A stretch of 64,000 nt of DNA from Diplocarpon mali. Taxonomy: Eukaryota > Ascomycota > Leotiomycetes > Helotiales > Drepanopezizaceae. Shown piece after piece: positions 1 through 11,069 of the stretch. The stretch covers positions 124,001-188,000 of the forward strand of contig JAENRP010000051.1 of the NCBI GenBank assembly GCA_024741835.1, written 5' to 3'. Under the pieces are notes generated by a model. It did no database searches. It had not been told where the DNA came from and saw nothing but the letters and a program-made list of their open reading frames with translations. Numbering within the stretch: the stretch's first letter is position 1; every line of letters starts with the position of its first letter. The position numbers and the translations under genes are program-made.

Positions 1-330
1 AGATCGGCGCCTTGGCTCGGCGTCGTCATTCGAACATCCTCGTGCTACGAAGAATAAATTAACACAGAAGAATCGCGGCAACCATGCTGCAGTCCGCATT
101 GTACTCATCAGATATAATTACGAAGAAGCCGATGACCAGAGGATTCCAAACTGAATAAGCTCTATTGAATGCCAGAGTCATAGATCCGATCACAAACACC
201 AAGCCACCATATCGCTGCACCCCAGTCGTAAGAAAGCTTCGCCTACCTTGCGAATTTCTCGAACAAAACTTCCGCTTCATACCCTACTTCTTCGTCGCAC
301 GTGTATCACATAGGATAGGAACGAGACAGC
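1..330. other. Non-coding left edge
   Basis: No gene can be supported here. The stretch just upstream of the first gene is probably its promoter and 5' untranslated region. Short open frames on both strands have no recognisable content. Confidence 0.5.
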
Positions 331-1153
331 ATGCCCAAGACAATATTCACAACCATTACGCCGCTACCCGCGGGCGTCTCACGACAGACAGTCCTCGAAA
401 CCTTGCACGACCACCTCGAAATGATCGACTTGAACCCTTCGCATACCGACAGACACTCAGTGAGCCCTCCGCCGGAAGCCACGCCCGAAGAGTACCATTG
501 CAGCTGGTACCAGATCACGGATCTTGTCAGCTACTTGCCGGGGTATAAGGGGAAGGTGTCTTTCAGGGCGTGCTTTCACGATTTAGCCATAGGAGTGCAG
601 ATCCATGTCTACGCGCCTTTGGGCTTGGATATCAAAGAAAAATGGACGGTGGGAGGGTCTATGCCAGGAGAGCCAGTAATGCCGGCAGAGATCGGTATCG
701 GCGCTCCGATATACGGGCTGTACCTACGTGAAGACGTAGAGAGTATGTTCAGGCGCCCCGCTCTTCTTTTGCGACTGTAGTGCTGACTGTGCAGTGAGAT
801 GCAACTTTCTGGTGACTCGGTTTGTTCGGAAAACATTAAAGGATGCTCTTGCGACGCTAGTTGCACGGCTAGTAGTCAAAGCCCAATTGCAAGAAGCCGC
901 AGATTCGAATAGGAGATTGCAGTACGGATACAGCAGTTGTCCTGGAAGTCCACCTCTGAGCCCGCCGAGCACCGCGGGGCTGGATGCGAAATTTCCGAGA
1001 TGGAAAGAAAACCGCACGAGCACGCAAACGGCCGTAAGTGAAATGGAGGGCAGCCAAAAGAGTCCGGGATTTGAGACGATAGAGAGCGGGAGGCTCTCGG
1101 CGGGGAAAGATATAAAGCATCAGCAGCAAGCGCCTGTTGAGTTGCCTTCTTGA
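331..1153 (+). CDS. DUF7053-type fungal protein
   Basis: Two exons, 331-742 and 795-1153, give about 256 residues. The intron starts with GTATGT at 743 and ends in GCAG at 794. Joining them recreates an ATG codon across the junction and continues the family-like run YLREDVE-MRCNFLVTRFV. The opening MPKTIFTTITPLPAG, the WYQITD and CFHDL segments and the GLDIKEKWT motif are what I recognise from the widespread ascomycete DUF7053 family. No biochemical function is known for it. The C-terminal third is polar and low in complexity, rich in Ser, Pro, Lys and Glu. There is no signal peptide or membrane segment. I am fairly sure of the gene model and family, and make no claim about the role. Confidence 0.85.
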
Positions 1154-2593
1154 AGAGGCGATTTCAGAATGTCCGACATAGTGGGAACTACATGTTTTTC
1201 TGATACCCGGGCATGAGTTGGATCATAGCGGCACCGAGCGGTTTCTGTACGAATTTAATGATCGACTTCCAGTACGAACCAGACTTCAAATTTATACTCA
1301 AAATAAACTTCACCGAGGTTAATTACCGGATGTCACGCGTGGTTTCGGATATCTCCAGTGTCGCTCTTGACCAACGGCCAAGCATGCACAGCCTGCTACG
1401 GCATAACCCCAAAACCAAGACCCATTTTCCAAGTACCATTATCGAATATGAAGTCACTGCGCAGTGCCAATCCTGATAAACAGGTAAATACTCTGATTTC
1501 TCCGAAATTTTCATAAGTTTCGATGCCTCTTAACCCAAGCATCTAGACCTAGACCATGACAGTGATAGCCGCAGCTCGACTCGCCTAGTAGTCAACAAAC
1601 CATCGCTTATATCCCCGCCAAGGCCTCCAGCCTTGTACTAGACCGTACTGATGCATAATAGCCGGGCTCTTTCTCCTCTATTGTGGGCTCGCTGGTTCCA
1701 AGGCGTCCACAAGTCTGCTTTATTCCGCAGTGTATCATACTGCTCCAATACAGGTTTGCTTTCGTTTAGTTCTTTCTGAGCCAGGAAACGCCGAAACTCG
1801 AACAGGCTCGTATTCAGCGACCTTGGGTCTACCGGTCTGAGGGTAAATAGTCTTGTTTGCACGATGGTGTGCTTTGAATCGCGCTCCGATTTCCAGCTTC
1901 AAAAATTGCACCTCCTCTAGTGCATATAATTGGACCTATGTATGTGCCCAGGCCTAGAAGAAGCAGCATTGACTCATCTCGAATGTTCTGCAATCAGAAA
2001 GAGCGGAGATGTGGGCTATAACACCGCCAGCCATCAAGTTGGCTTTAGCTTGCTGTTGGGGATTTTTGACATAAAAGCGCCAAAGTAAGTGGATTTCGAC
2101 GTTAGGGATACTTTCAAGGAAGTGCTGTGTCAATATTTCCCATGTCTCAAGATGTTGAAGTTCGTGTTTCTAAAACACTTTCATCTTGGAGATGGGAGAG
2201 TAGAGCCGATAAGGCGGCGGAGCTGGCGGGAAAGTCCTTTGGAAGTCATGCACAGGATCAGGAAGAAGAATGTAAAGACGACAGTCCAAAGCCCAGCATA
2301 AATATTTGTATTAAAATCTGTTCAGCATGTTCTGTGCACGGTAGCTGGCGCCTTGGATGGAAATAAATGCTGTGCTATCTGTGAGTCGATGAATAACCGG
2401 TTACCGTCGACTAGGATAGAACCTTGCAACAACAGAATCAACACAGATTCTATACTCTGTCGATGTCGAAAGTCAACTACGATATACACACAATTGGATA
2501 GACTAGCATACAGAGGCTAGAAATCATAATTCTCGCCTTTGCTGGGCGCTACCAATACAATACTTTCTTGTCCACCAACAATCGGGAAGGCGC
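1154..2593. other. Intergenic region
   Basis: About 1.4 kb, moderately AT-rich, with only short unrelated open frames (for example 1213-1476 and 2089-2366) that resemble no family. It separates the DUF7053 gene from the 3' end of the haem-oxygenase-like gene. Confidence 0.5.
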
Positions 2594-4831
2594 TCAGAAC
2601 CGGAAACACTTTTTGATCTCACGCTCAGCAATGAGATATCCCTTGCAACATTCGGCGTACACCTCTGTATCTGCCTCAAGCTCATTCCAGCAGAATCTGA
2701 GCCCCTCGAGCTCGCGCTTCGATATTGCCTGCAACGTTACCCGATCCTGGGCCGACAACAGAGGTAGATGACACTCCGCAATCACAACATGCATCTTTGC
2801 AAACGCCGTCGACATGCCGATAAGCTGGCCCTTGTACTCCATGGGCCGCATCGAGATATGTAGCATATGTACCGCAAACTCCGACGGCCAGGCTTGGAGG
2901 ACATGCTTGAGCGACGGCCATGAAGCGACGGAAGGGCCATGCTGCGCCATCATGTTCATGCCGATACCTGCGAGGCCGAGGCTGTTCGGGCGTCGTACTT
3001 CGCACATGCCTCCTACACACTCTTGTTCGATGTCGAACCCGCCCTGGGCGCGTAGGATCTTGACAATGGCGCAGACAACTCTGCTCTTAGTTCTGAAGGG
3101 AACAGAGACAAAGCCCTGGAGGAGGCAGGGATGGGAAAGCCAGATGGGAAGGAAACTCTCGAATACCGGCCGATTGCCGATGTCGAGAGGTGGGAGGCTC
3201 TGGTATGAGATCGGGCTTCCGAGTGGCAGCGGTGCGGGAAGACATTCGCGGAAGCTGGTACTAGGACGAAAAACTGGATACCCAGACAATATATCGTCTT
3301 CTTCCATATCTGGCCCCAGTTCAGAATCTCCCGAGGTCAAGGAAATGCTCGAGAGTCCATCGATCCATTTCTTCAGGATATTAAATTCGGACTGGGTGAA
3401 GGAACCAAACATTCTCCCGTTCCATTGCAGTTCCTGGAGAAAGCGGCTCTTGTTACTATCTCCTCTACAAATCCAGTACTTGCTGCGACCCAAAGCATCG
3501 AGTAGCTCCATCTGCCATTTTTTCGACTCGAGCGCGATCGGGTCCAACCATTCGGCTACGCTGCGAGTCCCAATCTTGACTCTGCTGCTGCAGTGAATCC
3601 CATGAGCGACCTGTGCCTTTGCCGTGAATATTTTCATAACATCGGTTTCGACGGAGCTCAGGGCCACATTGGAGTCGTCGGTAGTCTTCCTTCTTGATGG
3701 ACAAATCGTGGTACCGGGCAAGCCCAACGAGAGAAGATAGCCCGCCTGGACTTTCTTCCATGCCTTCTGTGCAGTCTCCTCTCCCTCAATCCTGCGCACG
3801 TAGTCCATGTACTCGCAAACCACATCTACTGCAATCGCGGTATGGCCGGAGTCTGCGTTGTCAATCGATACATGGAGGATGAAGTAGTATGGGTCAAGTC
3901 CAACCTCCTTCAACTCCCTCGCAGCCTTGAGCGTATCCATAGAAACAGCTTCGAAGTGAAGGTTGAACCCCAGAATCTCGGGCAGAAACTCTTGTGGGAA
4001 TAGCGAGATGAGCAGCTGAGCGATCGCTGCTTTCCACACCGATAATTCATCGATTTGATGGCGTGAATGTCCAAAGTCAAGCTCCTCCGCCGTTGGAAAA
4101 CCCGGCGCCACTGTCTGCAGGAGCTTGTGAAACAAATGGACATGGTTCTTATCCAGATCTCCATCGCCCAATTCTTCCGACAGGATTTGCCAAGCTCCTT
4201 TCATCGTTTTTTGCAAAGCAAACGGTGCAGTCACTTTGCCAATGTGGCCCAACCATGCTCCGTCCACGTACTTGACCGGTGATATTTGCTTTAGCCACCA
4301 GGTAGCCTCATCTCGGTCCTCAAATAGCTCTCGTTCTCCGCCCTTATTTCTCCTATGGTTGTAGTGCTGCCAATTATCGCCGATTTCATTGTTAAGTCTG
4401 CTTTGGAACGCATACAGAGCTTGTCGTGAGAATTTCTGAATCGACAGTATGCTTTGGTCGGGATTTTGAACTCCTGCACTTGTCTCCTTGAGCAAGGCGA
4501 GCAAAAGTCGCTTGGCTTGGGGAAGCACATGAGGAAACTCTTCAAGTCTATGCAGTTGATAGTACAGATGTTTAATGATCTCAAGCTCCTCTCTTTCTGC
4601 TCTTTCGCAAGTCTCCTGGGTGTTATCTCGTTTCGCTTTTGCCCTTGTGTTTTCTGCGACCAGGCTGAGTGCGGAGGTGCCTATACCGGGTCTCAAGAGC
4701 CGACTCATTCGAAATGGAAGATGCGACCGATACTGGCCTATGAAGAAGACCATAGTGACAGTGGCAATTGATGCCAGGGTAGGTATCCATACTATCAAAA
4801 GACTCTGCATGGCGACGACTGACTTCCCCAA
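2594..4831 (-). CDS. Membrane-anchored haem-oxygenase-like iron enzyme
   Basis: A single-exon frame of 745 residues. Residues about 9-32 are a hydrophobic segment (LLIVWIPTLASIATVTMVFF), probably an N-terminal membrane anchor. The middle of the protein (about 200-400) matches the fungal Haem_oxygenas_2 / iron-containing redox enzyme family: an EELGDGDLDKNH helix (about 219-230), a GFNLHFEAVS helix (about 288-297) and the run HVSIDNADSGH (320-330). Together these provide the Glu/His/Asp set expected of a non-haem diiron site. Relatives in bacteria (UndA, BesC, SznF, PolF families) desaturate, cleave, cyclise or N-oxygenate fatty or amino acids. The C-terminal 350 residues contain conserved-looking Trp-rich blocks (RSVAEWLDP, WNGRMFGSFTQ) whose role I do not know. 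It lies 570 bp downstream of the 2OG oxygenase gene on the same strand and is probably part of the same pathway. The family call is firm; the reaction and substrate are unknown. Confidence 0.8.
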   Translation of the reverse strand: MGKSVVAMQSLLIVWIPTLASIATVTMVFFIGQYRSHLPFRMSRLLRPGIGTSALSLVAENTRAKAKRDNTQETCERAEREELEIIKHLYYQLHRLEEFPHVLPQAKRLLLALLKETSAGVQNPDQSILSIQKFSRQALYAFQSRLNNEIGDNWQHYNHRRNKGGERELFEDRDEATWWLKQISPVKYVDGAWLGHIGKVTAPFALQKTMKGAWQILSEELGDGDLDKNHVHLFHKLLQTVAPGFPTAEELDFGHSRHQIDELSVWKAAIAQLLISLFPQEFLPEILGFNLHFEAVSMDTLKAARELKEVGLDPYYFILHVSIDNADSGHTAIAVDVVCEYMDYVRRIEGEETAQKAWKKVQAGYLLSLGLPGTTICPSRRKTTDDSNVALSSVETDVMKIFTAKAQVAHGIHCSSRVKIGTRSVAEWLDPIALESKKWQMELLDALGRSKYWICRGDSNKSRFLQELQWNGRMFGSFTQSEFNILKKWIDGLSSISLTSGDSELGPDMEEDDILSGYPVFRPSTSFRECLPAPLPLGSPISYQSLPPLDIGNRPVFESFLPIWLSHPCLLQGFVSVPFRTKSRVVCAIVKILRAQGGFDIEQECVGGMCEVRRPNSLGLAGIGMNMMAQHGPSVASWPSLKHVLQAWPSEFAVHMLHISMRPMEYKGQLIGMSTAFAKMHVVIAECHLPLLSAQDRVTLQAISKRELEGLRFCWNELEADTEVYAECCKGYLIAEREIKKCFRF

Positions 4832-5401
4832 ATCGGTAGAAGAGATCGGTCGAGCGTTCAGGGCATCCGCGTATCATATCAGCTCCACGACACAGATGAG
4901 TGCTTGCAACTAGCTGAATATCTCGAAATGCCTGTGATCTCTTGGGGAACACATGATCGCCTCATGTGGTGTAACTCATTTCTTTACCACGGCTATTTCA
5001 TTTGTCGCTACCTAGCCATATCCTCTGTTTTCTTTCCTCACTCCCATCTTTATTTGGAGGAGCCGGGGCACATTTTCCAGCAGCCTCGAGCTAAACTCAT
5101 CCACCAAGGTTTACTTAGAAAGGGGTTTTTTTTGCAGCAGGCACTGTAAGATATGTTTATGTACCGAGGTTTACTTGGCGGAGGGTTTGCTGACGCAGTC
5201 ACAAATCTGCGCAATCCCAGTCCCATTAACCCCAGAACACATGTTTACTGATAAATTAACTGATATATCAACTAAGATAGATATTCTATTGATAGAATGC
5301 ATCTTGTAACTCCATATACTTTCGTGTTTTCGCTTCGCATACTGACCAGCAGCACCACCACGCTCAGTGCCTTGGCCATTTCCCGAGGATCCAAGGCCTA
5401 G
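4832..5401. other. Intergenic region between two cluster genes
   Basis: About 570 bp, AT-rich, with a T-run near 5127-5133. It probably holds the promoter of the haem-oxygenase-like gene and the terminator of the oxygenase gene. The overlapping ORFs on the opposite strand look like shadows. Confidence 0.5.
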
Positions 5402-6316
5402 TTACTCTGCAGATTTCCATCTTTCCAGTAAGGAGGTCTGCGGCCTCAAGAAGTAGCTCAGGTAGTAACGTTTCCTCGCGCCGTCAAATGGCTGTGTCAC
5501 CCCGTGCTTGGGCGAATGGAACTTCCCCCCGGACCACCTCCGTAGCGAATTGGCGACATTGATCAGAGCACACCCTTCCAGTGGCGGCAAGAAAGCCCAG
5601 CTTTTCTCAATGGGGAGATACGCTCGTATGCCCCATTGGGTGTAGAAAAGGAGGGTAATCGTTCCGCCATCAGTGTGTACGCCGTCGCCTGCGTCCGCCA
5701 CCTTGGCCAAGGATGGATGCAGGACCATCTTGAGACCTGTATCACTGGGCTGGTCGATACGGTGGTGCATCATGAAGCCCTCGGAGAGACTACTCAGTAA
5801 CGTAAGACAAACTTCGTCACAGCCAGCGTTGAACTCGGCGATTTTATCCCATTCGTCCTTGAACAGCCGAGGAAGATTCGGATTGGACGCGCCCAGTAAC
5901 ACTACTTCGTCTCGGGATAGCTGATATGTTGTTAGCAAATAGAAATCTGGCTGGGGCCACTCGGGAATCCCAACTTCAAACGACTCGCCACCAGGTAGTA
6001 ACTTCCAGCCTAAGTCTTGGGAGGCTTTGATGTCGTGCCGTACGTCTTGTGTCTTGGATTCCTCGGATTGGGAAAAGTACTGCTCCTCTACCGCAAATAC
6101 GCCCGGAAGATGTGCAAGGACACAGTCACCACCGGGGTCCCCGCGCATGTCGAGATAGAAAAATCCTGTACTGGAACTTTCTTCCTCGAGGAGAGCCAGT
6201 TCGGCTGGGTTTTTGGCATGAAGTTTGGCGAGTGAGATAACGGACAGGTTGGCAACGGGAATTCCACGCTCCTTCATTGACTCGATGGAATCTGCGAGGC
6301 TTTCCATAGATGCCAT
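5402..6316 (-). CDS. 2-oxoglutarate/Fe(II)-dependent oxygenase
   Basis: A single exon of 304 residues, usual for the isopenicillin N synthase-like 2OG-Fe(II) oxygenase superfamily. The N-terminal part (GIPVANLSVISLAKL, then GFFYLDMRG) resembles the DIOX_N region. The jelly-roll core shows the iron-binding HTDGGTITLLF (His214, Asp216), a distal His in KFHSPKHGVTQ (about 267-271) and an Arg-containing KRYYLSYFLRP (about 282-291) for 2OG binding. So the facial triad and cosubstrate Arg are all present and the enzyme is probably active. It has no signal peptide and is expected in the cytosol. It is transcribed toward the haem-oxygenase-like gene and away from the MFS gene, with which it shares a promoter region of about 890 bp. 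The substrate cannot be read from sequence. Confidence 0.88.
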   Translation of the reverse strand: MASMESLADSIESMKERGIPVANLSVISLAKLHAKNPAELALLEEESSSTGFFYLDMRGDPGGDCVLAHLPGVFAVEEQYFSQSEESKTQDVRHDIKASQDLGWKLLPGGESFEVGIPEWPQPDFYLLTTYQLSRDEVVLLGASNPNLPRLFKDEWDKIAEFNAGCDEVCLTLLSSLSEGFMMHHRIDQPSDTGLKMVLHPSLAKVADAGDGVHTDGGTITLLFYTQWGIRAYLPIEKSWAFLPPLEGCALINVANSLRRWSGGKFHSPKHGVTQPFDGARKRYYLSYFLRPQTSLLERWKSAE

Positions 6317-7209
6317 TTTTGGTGGAAAGTTTTGAAGGTCTCTCTATGTCATGTTGTCTCGCCTTAGAAGTCTGGGAACGGCCCGTTTTTGTATGTCCCC
6401 CAAACGCCACGAAAATGGAACTCGGACGAATCCCGGAGTGAATGAACGAATATATGATGCAGCTTGTTCTAGTCGTAAAATCACGCGTTGAGTGTCACTC
6501 GGCGTGACAAGTGTGGAGTGAGTGGTTTCTGCCCAGATGCAACTGACTACTATCACTGCCGGTTGCCGGGCCTAGTCCATACCTACTCCGAAATTTTATA
6601 AGTCGACACACCCGAATGATACACGCTACCTAGACCGGCACACTCCAACCAGTGCCTTCGCTATATATTTCCCTCAATACACCGTTCCCGTATTTGTATA
6701 CTTTCTCAGTATATAAATGCTTTCAGAATTTTTGAAAAGCCGAACATACCAGGCTTTCTAACCTGGCTAGTAACTTGAGGCCTTGATAGGGGGACCCATA
6801 TATGGTACCAGAAAAAGCGTATTGTGTGTCAACTAAGAAGACTTCAGTACTGGGGGTAGGGTTTGACAAGTCGCTAAATACCATTGAAGGAGGAGATGAA
6901 TACGAATCTGACACCAGGCTTTATTTCTTGCCGATCAAAGAGATGTACCAACAGACTAGGCCTATGGAGACACCTTCCGCCACTTTCACATCCCGGCGAT
7001 CCAGAAGTATCTAGGATACTGCAAAATCCTAGCTTGAGATCATTCGTACTATGTAATACGTGAAAACAAGCCAGGTTGATCGCTGTGGGACCCAGCAGCT
7101 GGGCAGTGACATGAGACCTCCCGCAAGCCTCCCATGCCTCTTGCCGTTCATATAGCTAAGAAAACCATCTACATGGCTTTGATGGATCTTTCTCTTCATT
7201 CAGGGCACG
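6317..7209. promoter_or_regulatory. Divergent promoter region, oxygenase / MFS transporter
   Basis: This 890 bp stretch lies between two divergently transcribed cluster genes, so it must hold both promoters. At 6560-6568 there is a CGG-TTG-CCG inverted half-site, the kind of palindrome bound by Zn2Cys6 dimers. TATA-like tracts (tatataaatg near 6710) are also present. No factor is known, so only the position is suggestive. Confidence 0.35.
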
Positions 7210-9547
7210 ATGGAAGCGGATGAAAGAACACAGCTGTTAGCAAAGCCAGCAACAGACAGAGCCTTGTACTCTCAGCAATGGGACGCTGAAGGGGCCGAAC
7301 CGCTGCGGTCTAGCCGGCCGTTTGGACTCTGGCAGACTGGTGCACTTTTCGGTAAGTGAGACCTTCAAAATACTACTTCAATTTATGGGACCGACGGATG
7401 CTGACGCGTTCTTCAGGTATCATGTTGGCATACGCAAATACCTCGCTGGTGTGGGCGACTCACGAGACTGTTGCATCGCGGTTCGATAGTCTGAAGAACT
7501 CATCATGGATGATGACCAGCTTCACTATAGGCTACTGCGTAACTTTACCCTTGGTCAGCTTTCTCTCAAGTCTTTCTAGTAACTTTTAAGCGTTCACGCC
7601 TTGCTGATATCTACAAATAGTATGGGCGACTGAGTGATAAATACGGCCGTCTCAATCCCCTCATTGCGGCCTATGGCATTTTTTGTATTGGTTGCGGATT
7701 CTGGTAAGAGAAGTTCAAAACCTCCACACAATATCTTAAGCGATGTTAGATATTTCGACTCACGCGAATAGTGGAGTTGGCCAAACTTATTGGCAAGTGA
7801 TTCTCGGCAGAGTTATCACCGGCAGCGGTGCCTCGGGAATAATCTCACTGGCTTCCATTGTCATCACAGGTCGGCTCCGTTTTCGCACTCTTTTGTCTTT
7901 CTAGATTGCTACGGAAGCTTATTGATTCATAATCAGACATCGCGGCTCCATCAGATGTCGCAGTTCTCAGGAGTTATGTCAACGTAGCCTCGACTGTTGG
8001 ACTTGCATCTGGAGGCCCTCTGGGAGGGCTACTTGGGGGCACAATCGGATGGAGATGGTAAAATACCCCGCTAGTTCTTACTCAACTGGAATAGGCTGAT
8101 ATTTTCAGGCCTTTCTTAGGCCAAGTACCAATCGCGGCCGTTTGCTGCCTCTTGACTGCCCGTGGTCTCCGGAAATTCCTGCCCCTCCTTGACCAAGAGG
8201 ATGAGCAACATATTATAGACGGACCCAAGCCCGACTTCCCAGAATTCGATTACCCAGGAGCTATAACCCTTGCCATTGGGCTTACTTCTTTTCTTGCAGT
8301 TATTGATCTACAGAACCAGCTTTCCTGGACCCATCCTGTCATTCTCAGTACGACAATCCTTGGAACACTTTCACTACTTGCTTTCCTCCTTTTTGAAACA
8401 TACCCGGGAAATCGGCAGCTTTTGATACCTTTGCGGCTTCTAAGGACTGGTGTTGGGGCTTTCTGTGTCGGACAGGTGAGTCCTATAGGTCCATCTTTCA
8501 ATCCCATATCTGGGTTGATCACCTTTCAAGCTATAACTGCAATGAGTTTGTCCTTTTCAATTAACGTTACGGCACCTTCAGCTACTTATAATGGGCGGTT
8601 GTCATGGAGTAAGTTGTGCCATTCTTTCTGTTGTTTGTCCTCCCTATTAATCACGATGTGTACCAGCTTATTTCACAAATAGCGCCCTATTTTGCAAACA
8701 CTCAAGGTATTTCAGATGCAGAAGCTGGGGGCCATATCGCTCCATCCAGCTTTGGTAACGCAATAGGCAACCTCATCGCAGGCCAAATCATCAAAAAGTA
8801 AGTTCCCCGCGCTTGATTCTTTCAATCTCTTCGCTTATTGGGCTGCCACTACCTAGATTAGGGAACTACAAGATACTTTCCCTCATCTCTCTTTTCCTGT
8901 GTATGGCTACTTCGCTCCTCATTCTAATTCAGTGGTCTCATCCCATTGGTAGGCACCCAATAACTCTTATGATACTGGTCGGTCTTGACAGAATCTCATT
9001 GCATCTTCTCTTAGGTACCTGGGCAGGCCTCGAAGTCTTCCCGTTCGGTCTCTTTGCCGGCGTAGTCCTATCTACACAGTTTATCGGTCTCTACAATCGT
9101 GCATCGAAACAAGAAATGGCAACAGCCATCAGCATGTATTATATGAGTCAACAGATCGGTATTGCTCTAGGTATAAGTCTTACATCGAGCTTGCTCAACC
9201 AGCAATTCCAGTCCATGTTGCAAAATTTTCTGGCCGATATCCCCAATCATAGCGAGGTATTATCATCTTCCATCAGTGGGAGATCGAGGAATCTAATCTG
9301 TCGGCGCATAGATCATCAGGAGGATCTTGGCCGATTCCTCTGTCGTGGAAACTCTTCCCGCAGAAGTCCAGTCTCTCGTATCCCAGAGTTTCTTGAAAAG
9401 CTTCTGGCTTGTGCCGGGTATGTGGCTTGACTCGAACAATTTCATGATGGCTTTTGATTTAATAACCCATTTGTAGCGTTCGCTCTTGCAGCGCAAGTCA
9501 TTGCAATACTACCTATGGTTTTCACGGCCGAGAAAATGTCAGAATGA
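7210..9547 (+). CDS. MFS drug/metabolite exporter (13 exons)
   Basis: I joined 7210-7351, 7417-7553, 7621-7703, 7772-7869, 7937-8057, 8109-8475, 8582-8608, 8667-8797, 8857-8948, 9015-9256, 9312-9417 and 9477-9547, keeping frame throughout. This gives about 538 residues, the normal size for a 14-TM (DHA14/VBA-like) major facilitator. If the in-frame 66 bp intron at 8949-9014 is retained the protein is slightly longer. Motifs seen: YGRLSDKYGRLNP (the loop 2-3 signature), GRVITGSGASG in TM4, a GGPLGGLLGG-like TM5, and a later GGHIAPSSFGNAIGNLI. The N-terminus is soluble and has a DERTQLL acidic dileucine-like stretch. The probable role is export of the cluster product, or self-protection, at the plasma or vacuolar membrane. 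Splice sites are consistent, so the gene appears intact. The 27 bp exon 8582-8608 is the least certain part. Confidence 0.85.
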
Positions 9548-11069
9548 TCGAATTATGGTCTTGGCGCGATTTAAGGATCTCAAAGTTATCAAAGACTGTA
9601 AAGCTATTGGAATCTGGTGGCGGGATTCTCATTCTCAGGTATACATTAAAAATGCAGGGCAAGAAAAGAGTATGGGATCTTGGAGGAAATGCAGATGCAT
9701 AATTGCTTGGACCTTGTCATTTTGCTTGTACCAACATTATGTTCAGCATCTCAGGGCCAACGCGCATTATGTATCATAAATCTAGATTATTATTTTCTCC
9801 TGCAATGGTGACTGATTTGCCTATGACTTTTAACATGAGCGGATAAATCATAGTTCGGATATATAAATTGCTGGCGAATAGCAAATATGTTCGTGTTTCA
9901 AGCTCCTACATCTAGAAATTCTACATAGCTAAGAAATCCTTCGATTAACATGTATAGTCCAAGGATTGGTCCTTAACAGCTAACATGAATTTCCTTCAAC
10001 TCTTTTCCTACATCATTCCTGGCCCTTCGCAATTCAGAGCTGCTTTAGTTTCGAATCGAGACTTAATACTATTTCTTTCTTCTAATAAAATGGCTTAGCA
10101 ATCGTAAGCCATGCTTCCTTTCGAGGATCAGCATGAATTTCCCGATCCCATGGAGTTAGGCTCTCCTGGTTTGAAAGATCGAGGCGCTTGAGCTTTGACC
10201 CTGGGATTGAGCGTTGGTGAATCGTGACCGGTAAGGACGAATGCGTGACATTTTAGCCCTGGCTTATAACCCGAGAGGCGAACTATTGATCGTAGACTGT
10301 AATTCCCAGTATCTCCCGTCATGGCAGAGTATGTCTGGACATGGGTTCCGTGGTTATTGCATCACCCTTTACGACCATTACCCGTGGTGCTTGCTATCAC
10401 TCACGCAAGTCATTGTCAACGAAATAAAATCAACACGTTTCTATGTCAGTTGAATCGGTTTTCCTACATTCATAATCACTGCATGTATCCATCGGTCGCT
10501 CCAACCCGACCGGGTTAGTTTGGGTGCTTGCGAAGTATTCGCCAGGTAAAAAACATGACCTACCGCCGCGTCTCATTGTATCTCAAGATAGTGTCTAGGT
10601 CATACGTTATACAACTGACAAAATTCGATGAGGGCCCGCAAGATGATCTGATGGGGTAGCTCATGCTGTATCATCGAAGCAGCCACGGGTATTTAGTATC
10701 AGCAAATCCGTGTACGACAATATATGCAATCCAGCAGGAAGATAAAGTTACACCACAAGCATGCCCGCTCTCCGACATGGGAGCTATTGGAGCAAAAATA
10801 CCTACAGATTATGCTGTGTTCGTTGCGCGAAAATCCCTCGACCTCGGCAACGAAAACAAAACAAGCTGCTGTGGTACTCTTCGGCGCTGCCCTCAGAAAT
10901 GTTACTGCAGAAGGTTGAGAGCGAATTAGACCTCATTATTTCCAGAGTCTAGCGTAACATCTATTTCCAAATCTCAGTTCTATAATTCCGTTGAGAGAGA
11001 AAATCAGTCGAGAGAGTACTCCGGCTTCCCCAACACTCCGGCCCGAAGTCTCTCATCACTTGCCGCAAG
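9548..11069. other. Intergenic region within the cluster
   Basis: About 1.5 kb, AT-rich, with several short frames (for example 10663-10929) that have no family resemblance. It probably holds the MFS terminator and the ligase promoter. Confidence 0.45.
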
